Shown here: positions 1 to 6,879 of the stretch, one piece after another | How the letters are laid out: each line of letters opens with the position of its first letter | Position numbering within the stretch: position 1 is the stretch's first letter | Assembly: GCF_040126305.1 (NCBI RefSeq) | Contig: NZ_CP149510.1 | Span: 1,747,001 to 1,811,000 of the forward strand | Source: Pararhizobium sp. A13 | Lineage (GTDB): Bacteria > Pseudomonadota > Alphaproteobacteria > Rhizobiales > Rhizobiaceae | Direction of reading: 5' to 3' | DNA length: 64,000 bases | Made by a program: the position numbers and the translations under genes | Notes under the pieces: generated by a model | Database searches by the model: none | What the model saw: only the letters and a program-made list of their open reading frames with translations | What the model was told of the DNA's origin: nothing

Positions 1-420
1 GTCGTCGGTCGCCGTCGGGATCAGGAAGACGGGACCCGCGCCCCAGATAAGGCCACTCTCCGTCGGTTTGGAAGGCGAGAGGAAGAAGCTCTGCAGGACG
101 TCACCGAGGCCGAACTGCGAACCGGACGGCCCGGCAATGTCGTCCTGGTATGTGACGGGCAAGATCGTGCGCGAGATCAGGTTCCAGTCCTCGTTGAGCG
201 AGATGGGGATAACGGGCTGGATGTTGAGCGTTGTCTTGTCGCCGTCGAGCGGCCCGTAGCCGTGATCGTAGTTCAACTGGAACGGAACGCTGATCAGCGA
301 GGCGATCGGGTTCGAGAGCTTCTTCGCCAGCTCGGCGCTGGAGTCCTGGGCGTGGAGCTGAGTGGCAGCGGTGAGCAGTGCCAATTGAAAGATGGTCTGC
401 CGGAAAGAAAAGAAGGGCAT
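1..420 (-). CDS. Outer-membrane transporter-like protein, N-terminal part (cut by window edge)
   Basis: An open frame runs leftward from the ATG at 420 to the window edge, giving 140 residues with no stop. It opens with a short hydrophobic stretch ending in a Leu-His-Ala-Gln signal-peptidase-like site. The mature part is rich in Asn, Asp, Gly and aromatic residues, with segments such as NYDHGYGPLDGD and LNEDWNLISR. This is the style of the bacterial outer-membrane 'transporter' family that databases often mislabel neuromedin U. It lies 21 nt downstream of another predicted outer-membrane protein on the same strand, so the two may be co-transcribed. The family call is from memory of sequence style. 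The C-terminal half is outside the window. Confidence 0.6.
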   Translation of the reverse strand, partial: MPFFSFRQTIFQLALLTAATQLHAQDSSAELAKKLSNPIASLISVPFQLNYDHGYGPLDGDKTTLNIQPVIPISLNEDWNLISRTILPVTYQDDIAGPSGSQFGLGDVLQSFFLSPSKPTESGLIWGAGPVFLIPTATDD

Positions 421-441
421 TCGATGATCCTTTAGCGACCG

Positions 442-1230
442 TTAGAATTTTATCGCGAGACCAAGGATCGGCCCCTGCTGGACGGTGTCAAAGATGAAGC
501 CGTCGTGGCTGTAATCGACCCCGAGCGCCCGGTATCCGGCTATCGCGGAGATCCTGTCGTTGAAATCGTAGCCGATGCCGAGCGCCACATCCCAGTCGAT
601 GTCGGCCCCGCCGCCGCCGACCAGACCCCATCCGGTCAGATAGACTTCGGGGGTAAACGAGTATTTCCCGCGCAGGCCGACCATGCCGTCCACCCATGTG
701 GCGCTGTCGCTATGCTCGGTGCCGCCGAGCAGGCCGCCGTTGAACCTGATGGTCGTGTCGACCGACCAGAGCTTGACGCCGCCGACAACGTCCAGATGTC
801 CCTCGGGCGCATCGAGGATCGCGTAGCCCACGCCCAGCAGGCCGGAAAAGCTCTCGGATGTCACGTCCACATCCGTCGCGAGAATGCCCAGGGGGGTGCT
901 GGCATCAGCCCCGAGCTTCGTGTAGATCACGTCACCGATGACGCTGAAGCGGCCGTTTCGGGCTTCGCCCGCCGCCATGAACGCGAAGTCAAGGTTGCTG
1001 AGAAGGTCTCCGAAGTTGGCATCCATATGCACGGTCGGCAGCCCGAACTGCGCCGTGTCCCCCGATATCCCTGCCATCCAGAAATAGGGGGCGACCGAGA
1101 ATGTCCAGCCATCCTGGGCTTCGGCTGGCTGCAGATCCGGGGCCATCAGCGGCGAGACATCGGCAGCCCGCACCGAGCCGCATATCAAAACTGCCACCAC
1201 CGGGAACGCTAGTTTCAGGAATTTCGTCAT
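442..1230 (-). CDS. Outer-membrane beta-barrel-type protein
   Basis: The protein has 262 residues. The start at 1230 (MTKFLKLAFP) is preferred over an upstream in-frame start because it begins a normal signal peptide ending in VRAAD and follows a GGGGAT-type ribosome binding site. The mature protein alternates polar and hydrophobic residues with many Gly and aromatics (WTFSVAPYFWMAGISGD near the N-terminus) and ends in Lys-Phe, as many outer-membrane barrels do. The region around residue 220 (DVALGIGYDFND) also resembles a barrel strand pair. It sits 32 nt downstream of the DUF900 hydrolase gene on the same strand. Its substrate is unknown, and a barrel protein of unknown role is the safest reading. 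Confidence 0.65.
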   Translation of the reverse strand: MTKFLKLAFPVVAVLICGSVRAADVSPLMAPDLQPAEAQDGWTFSVAPYFWMAGISGDTAQFGLPTVHMDANFGDLLSNLDFAFMAAGEARNGRFSVIGDVIYTKLGADASTPLGILATDVDVTSESFSGLLGVGYAILDAPEGHLDVVGGVKLWSVDTTIRFNGGLLGGTEHSDSATWVDGMVGLRGKYSFTPEVYLTGWGLVGGGGADIDWDVALGIGYDFNDRISAIAGYRALGVDYSHDGFIFDTVQQGPILGLAIKF

Positions 1231-1262
1231 GGTCGTATCCCCTTTCGTTGTCTGAATGCCGT

Positions 1263-2570
1263 TCATTTTATCGTTGGGCCACAGTGATCCGGCGAAGACC
1301 CGGCCTGCCGCGCGCCGCAATCCTTCGCCGCAATCTTCTGCTTGCCAGCCGTCTGACCCATCATGCCGCTGACGTGGTTCGCGTAGTTGTCGCGGGTGTC
1401 CGCGTCGACGACGGCGATTGGGGCCGCGAGGATTAGCCCGGCTGCGCTGCCCGCCGCCGCGGCCGCCCCCGTGGTTCCAGCGAGGATCGTGTCGCCCAGG
1501 CCGACCTTGCTGTCCGTCAGCGTCTGACCATCGGAGATGCGCGCTCCGATGAGTTGCACGACCTCCGGCGATTCCGCGAATTTTGAGTGATGCAGATCGT
1601 CGCCCGCTTTGACCTTGGTGAGGTCGATGACGGTGATCTTGTTGTCCGCCATCTCCTGCTTGTACGGGTCCATCTCAGGATCGATGGAGCCCAGCCGCGG
1701 GATGTCGCCCCAGACCCGGCGGGAGAAGGCGAGGGCCCGGTCGTCGCGGGATACGAACAGCGTGAACCGCGGGTGCTGACTGCCCATGTCCTCGATCTGC
1801 GAACGAAATACATCGACATCCACATCCGGGGCGGCCAGCATCACGTTCTTGAACTTTGCTGGCAGGCCGTCGTTGCGGATCGCCATCTGGCGCAGCGCTT
1901 CCAGCGCCAGCCAGTTCCCCATCGAGTGTGCGAGGATCGAGACTTCCTTCACCTCTTTGTCCTTCGCGAGATACTGGAACAGCGTCTCAAGGGCATTGCG
2001 CGTGTAGTTGGTGCTTTCACGGTCGTAACCATAGGCGAGCAGGCTGCCGCGCGAGGGCCACGTCACAAGGACGGGGGCGCTATGGACACCGGAATCGTGG
2101 ACGATCTGCGCGAAGCGGTAGACGGAATCCTCGAAGCGGTTGTTGAAGCCATGAATGAACACGAGCACGCTGCGGTCGGGGCTTTTCCTGACGGTTGCGC
2201 TGAGCCAGGTCTTGGCGTCGTCCAATGGAATTTCATCCGCCTTCAAGGTTGCGAAGTCGGTTGCCGGGTTTGAGGGCAGCTTCTTCGGCCAGGCGACCTC
2301 GCCGACCATTCTGACGGCGGGGATCGAAACGGTAATGTCGGCGAAAGCCGGGGTGCGGGCGCGCTCGCCCGTGAACATCTCTCCGGGAACTTCGGAGCGG
2401 TTGCGTGTCGTGGCGATCAGCATGTTGACCCGGTCCGAATTGGGCACTGTATCCGCGACAGGCGTCAGCACGGCCTTCGGATGGCCGCCGCATCCAGCGG
2501 TCATGAACGGCGCGAGGCACAACAAGAGGAGTGATATGGATTTGTGGACGTACTTCCGAATGATCTGCAC
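1263..2570 (-). CDS. Alpha/beta hydrolase lipoprotein (DUF900 family)
   Basis: A protein of 435 residues. The N-terminus has a basic start, a hydrophobic run and a lipobox-like MTAGC, so it is probably a lipoprotein anchored at about Cys27. The core is an alpha/beta-hydrolase fold: VLVFIHGFNNRFEDS (oxyanion-region HGF), then LVTWPSRG, then ILAHSMGNWLALEAL with the nucleophile Ser in A-H-S-M-G, then an Asp-rich APDVDVDVF segment. This motif series matches the DUF900 family of uncharacterised esterase/lipase-like hydrolases. A hydrophobic Ala/Gly-rich stretch near residues 360-385 may be a second membrane contact. The substrate is unknown. It begins a leftward run of envelope-protein genes. Confidence 0.8.
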   Translation of the reverse strand: MQIIRKYVHKSISLLLLCLAPFMTAGCGGHPKAVLTPVADTVPNSDRVNMLIATTRNRSEVPGEMFTGERARTPAFADITVSIPAVRMVGEVAWPKKLPSNPATDFATLKADEIPLDDAKTWLSATVRKSPDRSVLVFIHGFNNRFEDSVYRFAQIVHDSGVHSAPVLVTWPSRGSLLAYGYDRESTNYTRNALETLFQYLAKDKEVKEVSILAHSMGNWLALEALRQMAIRNDGLPAKFKNVMLAAPDVDVDVFRSQIEDMGSQHPRFTLFVSRDDRALAFSRRVWGDIPRLGSIDPEMDPYKQEMADNKITVIDLTKVKAGDDLHHSKFAESPEVVQLIGARISDGQTLTDSKVGLGDTILAGTTGAAAAAGSAAGLILAAPIAVVDADTRDNYANHVSGMMGQTAGKQKIAAKDCGARQAGSSPDHCGPTIK

Positions 2571-2597
2571 TCCCCCCCATGTTCGGCCGTTGATACC

Positions 2598-2810
2598 CTA
2601 GCAGTAGTAGACCCCGACGGCGCAGCGCCGCACGGTCCGCCGGGCCACGCCCGCAACACTCACGGGAGTGAGCGGGCGCCCGACCCTGGCTTCGGCGGTT
2701 CCGACGAACCCGTGCAAGCCGGGGAACGAGACTTGCTCTCCCACATCGAGCAGCGGAAGCATCAGGGCGATGACGACAAATGCCGTCTTCAATCTTCTCT
2801 TCAGGTTCAT
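2598..2810 (-). CDS. Small exported protein of unknown function
   Basis: Seventy residues. The N-terminus is a plausible signal peptide (MNLKRRLKTAFVVIALMLPLL) and cleavage could occur after GTAEA. The mature tail is short and basic, with two cysteines in the last dozen residues (RRCAVGVYYC). Its ATG overlaps the stop of the DUF2092 gene by 4 nt, indicating translational coupling and a shared role. I do not recognise a domain. The overlap with a solid gene is the main reason to believe it is real. Confidence 0.6.
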   Translation of the reverse strand: MNLKRRLKTAFVVIALMLPLLDVGEQVSFPGLHGFVGTAEARVGRPLTPVSVAGVARRTVRRCAVGVYYC

Positions 2811-3598
2811 TTGCTGGCTCCCATGGCGAGATGATCCGGAAGCTCGTCGATGTCGCCGAGGTCCTTGAGGTCTACCTTCCTGGCATCGGTCTTGTTGACG
2901 AAGGTGTATTCCTCCGCCGCGACGTCGACGCCCGTCTTCCAGTCGCCGATCTGGATGCTGTATTGCGGCCCCTGATCAACCTTAATTGCGGTGATCACAT
3001 AGCGGCAGGGACGCGGCTGTTCGCCCTGTGCGATCCAGATCTGCCAGTCGACTTCCTTCGCCCGGAAGGCGAGGTGGTCGCATTCGACTCCACCGATCAC
3101 CCCGCTGCCGAGGTCTTTCACGTCGGTTACGTCCTCCATCAACTTGTCGTAGACGTCCGGAAGAAGGAGGTCCGCGCCGGGAAGTGGCCTGCCGAGCTTG
3201 TCCCGCATCTCGTCGACGAGATGATCGATCGTGCCGGGGATCTCGGCCTGGGTGTAGAGGTTGGCGTCCTTGCCGAACAGCGTCACGGTCTTGCCGTCGA
3301 ACACCATCTCGACATTGGCGAACCCGCCGAAGCGGGTGGCGCGCAGCTTGTCGGGCCGCCCAAGTTCGATCCTGCCGGAGCTGGCGAGCAGCAGCTTCTG
3401 ATGGTCCTTGGTCACGACTTCCAGGTTGGTGTCGTAGGAGAAGGAGATCGCCTTCTGGGAGGCGAGGTAGTCTGACATCGCCTTCAGAAGGGTCTTCGCC
3501 TCGTCCTCGCCCGCTCGGGCGGACGATAGCGGCATGAGTCCGACCATCAGCGCGAGCGCCATGGACGGTAGTGCGGTTCCAACAAACGTCCTGATCAT
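2807..3598 (-). CDS. DUF2092 family periplasmic protein
   Basis: A protein of 263 residues from the ATG at 3598; the longer frame adds 16 residues without signal-peptide character. A signal peptide (MIRTFVGTALPSMALALMVG, then SSARAG) precedes a mature domain with KAMSDYLASQKAISFSYD, PDKLRATRFGG and DGKTVTLFGKDANLY. This resembles DUF2092 and the outer-membrane lipoprotein-sorting LolA-like fold, which handles hydrophobic ligands. The C-terminal part has CDHLAFRAKEVDWQIWIAQG, typical of the family. Function is not established. It is coupled to the small exported protein downstream. Confidence 0.75.
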   Translation of the reverse strand: MIRTFVGTALPSMALALMVGLMPLSSARAGEDEAKTLLKAMSDYLASQKAISFSYDTNLEVVTKDHQKLLLASSGRIELGRPDKLRATRFGGFANVEMVFDGKTVTLFGKDANLYTQAEIPGTIDHLVDEMRDKLGRPLPGADLLLPDVYDKLMEDVTDVKDLGSGVIGGVECDHLAFRAKEVDWQIWIAQGEQPRPCRYVITAIKVDQGPQYSIQIGDWKTGVDVAAEEYTFVNKTDARKVDLKDLGDIDELPDHLAMGASK

Positions 3599-3757
3599 CG
3601 ACCTATGCCTCCCGTTGCACGGCATCTGGCAGGCGACGCCTGCCATCCGGCGAAACAGTACACCCGGATGCGACCAGACGCCCGTAACCTCTCGTATGCT
3701 CTATCTGTCAGCGACCGTAGAATCGCCTGCTGAAAAGGGGTGGGAAGCCGTTTAGCG

Positions 3758-5599
3758 TTACGGGCCATACGATGCTCCGGACACAGAGATTTCGGCTTCG
3801 ACCTCCGCCTCGGTGGGGACGGGAAGTCCTGCCTTGCGCAGGGACGCGATCATGCGGACGCTGTCGCGCGGCTGGATGTTGCGGATCTTCTGCTCCTGAA
3901 CGATGTTGCGGATGTAGTCGGGGCGCAGCTTCATGAACATCATGCCTTCCCGCTTCGCATCGTCCATCATCCCTGCCTCGGCGTAGATCGCGGCTGCCAC
4001 GGCATGGTACAGGGGGAACTTCTGCAGATCCGCCTTCTGAATCAACGCGACTGCCGATTCGTTGTCGTGGAGCATGTAGGCGGCCAGCGCTCGTGTTCCG
4101 TGATAGTAGCCCGCGCCTCCAGGATTGAGCGCGAGAGCCTGGTCGAGCAGGGCCGCGCCACGCCTCCATTGGCCGCTCATCGCCACCCGCGTGCCGAACT
4201 CGCCCATCAGCTCCGTGTCGTTCGGGTTGGTGGTCAGCGCCTGCTCGCCCACCTGCAGGGCTTCGGTCAGTTGCTGGTTGAAGAACAAGGCCGTCATCAG
4301 GGCTTGAAGCGCGCGGATGTTGCCCGCATCGAGCTGGACAGCGCGGCGGGCGGACGAAAGCGCACGCTCCAGTGGCGGCGGCGATCCCGGCCGCATGTTG
4401 TACCGGAAACGGTCTTCGTCGAGATAGGCGATGGAGAGCATGCCCCAGGCGGTTGCGTAGCTGGGATATCGTGCGACGACGTTCTCCAGACAGTCGCGCG
4501 CCTTCGCATGCCGTTCCACGCTGAGTTCCGCACGGTAGGCGTAGAAGATCACCTTGCAGTCGTAGACGCCAAGGTCATCTGGCGGAGGGTTCACAGTCAC
4601 CGCCTGCGCAATAATACCATAAGGCTGCGCCACGGCCGCTGCGACCTTGCTGGCAACATCGGACTGGATGGTAAACAGCTCGCGGGTCCGCAGATCATCG
4701 TCGTAGGTCTGCGACCAGAGGATCGACCCGTCCGCGGTCGCTACAAGCCGGGCCGTCACCCGCACCCGGCTTCCGGAGACGCGTACGCCGCCCGCCAGCA
4801 GATAGCGTGCCCCCACTTCCCTGCGGACCTCGGCGACATCCACCTCCGGGCGCAGGGATCTCGAGGTCTCGCGTCCGAACACCTTGATTTCCTTGAACCG
4901 TGGAAGTGCCGTGAGCAGCTCTTCTGTCAGTCCGAGCGTGTAGAGCGCTGCCTCGGGCCCGTCGCCGAGGTCAGCGAACGGGGCGATCAGGAGCGTCGGC
5001 TCGTCGGGCATGCTCGTGTTGCCCTCCCGCTGGGCGTTCGACACGACCAGGCCAGCCGACCAATACGCGAGCGCAGCCATGCAAACGACGGCAGCGAGAC
5101 CTGCGAGGAGTGGCCATCGGCCGAGGAGCCAGCGCCCGTTGCCGACCCCACCATGGGGCAGGGGATCATCTGACTGGGGGCCGCCGGGTGAGCCATCAGC
5201 GGCCGCGGCCGTCGCCGGACAGCTCCATGTAAACGAGGGTGCGTAGCCGCCCTTGGGGACGTCGATCCTGATCGGGTCGTGTTGTCCGGCAATGAGATAG
5301 TATCGCTCCAGCGACCGTCTCAGCCGCCCGGCCTCGATCCGCACCACGGGATCGTCCTGGGTGAAGGTCTCCTTACGATCGAAGACTTCGACGGCCACCG
5401 AATATCCCTTGAGCCGCCCCGCGCGCCCAGCGAGAGCTTCCTCGGTGATGTATTTCAGGAACGCCGCGCCGCGTCCGGCGCTCGGAAACTCCGTGCTCGA
5501 CAGGATGCGGTCAAGCTGTATGCGTATCTCGTCATTGGACGGAGGTGGCAGCACCGAAAGCTGCGACTGATGGCTTTCCGCTGGCAACGAGGTCTGCAT
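3758..5599 (-). CDS. Membrane-anchored TolB-like/TPR protein with N-terminal DNA-binding-like domain
   Basis: A protein of 613 residues in three parts. Residues 1-125 form a cytoplasmic domain with RGAAFLKYITEEALAGR and DPVVRIEAGRLRRSLERYY, ending in VPKGGYAPSF; this resembles the winged-helix-type N-terminus of proteins annotated as adenylate-cyclase-like regulators. A transmembrane helix follows at about residues 160-185 (LLAGLAAVVCMAALAYW). The periplasmic part has a TolB/FlgO-like segment (LLIAPFADLGDGPEA, GLTEELLTALPRF), then TPR-like helices to the C-terminus. No catalytic cyclase motif is visible, so the cyclase label should not be used. It probably senses an envelope signal. The large divergent intergenic region upstream holds a candidate operator. 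Confidence 0.65.
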   Translation of the reverse strand: MQTSLPAESHQSQLSVLPPPSNDEIRIQLDRILSSTEFPSAGRGAAFLKYITEEALAGRAGRLKGYSVAVEVFDRKETFTQDDPVVRIEAGRLRRSLERYYLIAGQHDPIRIDVPKGGYAPSFTWSCPATAAAADGSPGGPQSDDPLPHGGVGNGRWLLGRWPLLAGLAAVVCMAALAYWSAGLVVSNAQREGNTSMPDEPTLLIAPFADLGDGPEAALYTLGLTEELLTALPRFKEIKVFGRETSRSLRPEVDVAEVRREVGARYLLAGGVRVSGSRVRVTARLVATADGSILWSQTYDDDLRTRELFTIQSDVASKVAAAVAQPYGIIAQAVTVNPPPDDLGVYDCKVIFYAYRAELSVERHAKARDCLENVVARYPSYATAWGMLSIAYLDEDRFRYNMRPGSPPPLERALSSARRAVQLDAGNIRALQALMTALFFNQQLTEALQVGEQALTTNPNDTELMGEFGTRVAMSGQWRRGAALLDQALALNPGGAGYYHGTRALAAYMLHDNESAVALIQKADLQKFPLYHAVAAAIYAEAGMMDDAKREGMMFMKLRPDYIRNIVQEQKIRNIQPRDSVRMIASLRKAGLPVPTEAEVEAEISVSGASYGP

Positions 5600-5775
5600 G
5601 AAATGCTCCTCTCCCCATCATCAGAGACGCGACGGATGCCGCTTGTCTCTGAACCCCCAGATGCAACCTACGCCCTCGAGCGCGTTTCGTCTATCAGCGA
5701 TACCTGATCCTCCGCACGTTGCTCTTGCGCTGCCGATATGGTGGCCACTCGCGCTTGAATACTGTCCGCTGCTAT

Positions 5776-5797
5776 GTAGGTTACAGTAACATACTAC
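5776..5797. promoter_or_regulatory. Imperfect palindrome, candidate operator
   Basis: GTAG-GTTAC-A-GTAAC-ATA-CTAC is an interrupted inverted repeat about 180 nt upstream of the TPR-protein start. It resembles the operators of TetR-type repressors in size and symmetry. No TetR gene is in the window, so this is only a candidate. Confidence 0.35.
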
Positions 5798-5867
5798 CGT
5801 TTTTGCGACTTGAGCGCACCATGCAGCCGAACGGCCTTAATGGTCGGCGACAAGGGCGCGGAACATC

Positions 5868-6060
5868 ATGTCGACCTTGAGGGCTTACCGGTCCGCCATG
5901 CACGGCTCGACTGCGCTGCTGGCCTTCGCCTCAAACGCGATGTCTCAGGATGCGCCGAAGCGCGACGTCTTCGTCGGCCACGCCCCACGTTCATACGAGC
6001 TGGTCTCTCGACGCCTACATCATCGGCAATCACCTGACCGACCCGATCGTCGCGGTGCAC
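5868..6060 (+). pseudogene. DUF3604 remnant (frameshifted, N-terminus only)
   Basis: An ATG at 5868 starts a signal-peptide-like segment that reaches APKRDVFVG in one frame. Immediately afterwards the continuation is found in another frame: HVHTSWSLDAYIIGNHLTDP at about 5990-6045. Together they reproduce the start of DUF3604 proteins, where KRDVFVG-type sequence leads into a conserved H-x-H-T-S-[WY]-S-x-D-A motif. The frame changes between the two halves, homology ends after about 60 codons, and the rest of a normally 600-residue protein is absent. This is a decayed gene, apparently joined by deletion to the next remnant. Confidence 0.55.
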
Positions 6061-6086
6061 GTTTGCTTCAGCTTAGGAGAACGACC

Positions 6087-6251
6087 ATGAACCTGACAAA
6101 ACGCGATTTCACGAAGGGCCTGGTTCTGGCTGCTGGGTTTGCGGGGTTCGGGCTCGCGACGGTTCAAGCAGTGGACGTCATTGAGGCCGAAGCCCGCGCC
6201 ACCGCCAAGGAGGCCTATATCTACGGCTTCCCGATGGTGGAGTACGCATGA
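6087..6251 (+). pseudogene. DUF1254 protein remnant (54 codons)
   Basis: A good ribosome binding site (TTAGGAGA, 6073-6080) precedes an ATG that encodes a Tat/Sec-like leader (MNLTKRDFTKGLVLAAGFAG) and then ARATAKEAYIYGFPMVEYA before a stop. A-x-E-A-Y-I-Y-G-[FY]-P-M-V is the conserved opening of DUF1254 proteins, which normally continue for several hundred residues. Here the frame ends exactly there. The stop overlaps the ATG of the next small gene. It may still be translated as a leader, but the enzyme-like domain is missing. Confidence 0.65.
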
Positions 6252-6517
6252 GACATGAGATCGGTTTCGCGAGACGGTGCTTTGCGGCCCGAGTCGCATT
6301 GGTCGACGAACTCGCAGCGCGGGACGAAGGTTTCCGGGATCTTTGCTGCGACTTTGCGACTGCCGACGAACTCAGACAGGCGTGGGAAACGTCCACCGAG
6401 CCGGAGCGCGACGAGCGCCATGCCGAATGCGTCGAGCTCGTGGAGAGCCTAAGGGCGGAGATTGAAGCGGCACTGGACAACGCCTCGGTCGTTCGGTTTC
6501 CGCGGCCCCGCCACTGA
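6248..6517 (+). CDS. Conserved small acidic protein
   Basis: Eighty-nine residues with no signal peptide and strongly alpha-helical composition: FAARVALVDELAARDEGF, DFATADELRQAWE, then ECVELVESLRAEIEAAL. The ATG overlaps the stop of the DUF1254 remnant (ATGA) and follows GGTGGAG at a normal distance. Similar small cytoplasmic proteins occur near sulfatase and DUF1254 genes in rhizobia, to my recollection. Function is unknown. Confidence 0.6.
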   Translation: MRHEIGFARRCFAARVALVDELAARDEGFRDLCCDFATADELRQAWETSTEPERDERHAECVELVESLRAEIEAALDNASVVRFPRPRH

Positions 6518-6879
6518 AGGGGCGGCGATCGTGCAGACAGCGGAAGTGGCTGGACCTGCTTCCGATCCCGATGCACCCAGCATCTCGCCGCTGGTCATCG
6601 TAGACAAAAGCCAGGCGAAGACGTTTGAACGCTGTTTTGGATTGGATTTCGCATGACTTGCAGACTTGCCGTTTCCGCTCGCCGGAGCGTCTGTTTGTGA
6701 TCGGTGTGGGACAGGGGTGGCCTGTTGATACAGATCATCCGAAGGCGGCCGACAATCGTCGCGTCCAATCTCGGACTGGTCAGATAGCCTGCCGCGGTAA
6801 TCTACGACGCATGTTTCAGTAGCATAATCTAATTTAGTATCATGTAAAGTTTGGCTTTTCACCCAGATGGGAGACGACA
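6518..6879. other. Intergenic region upstream of the sulfatase
   Basis: There is no convincing gene in this 362-nt stretch; frames crossing it have poor composition. The last 60 nt turn AT-rich (around ATAATCTAATTTAG, 6822-6835) and probably hold the sulfatase promoter. GGGAGA at 6869-6874 is the likely ribosome binding site. Confidence 0.5.

Noticed and set aside
505..1212. Long frames opposite most genes, for example 235 codons here
   Set aside because: These are antisense shadows of GC-rich genes; they have no start signals or domain sense.
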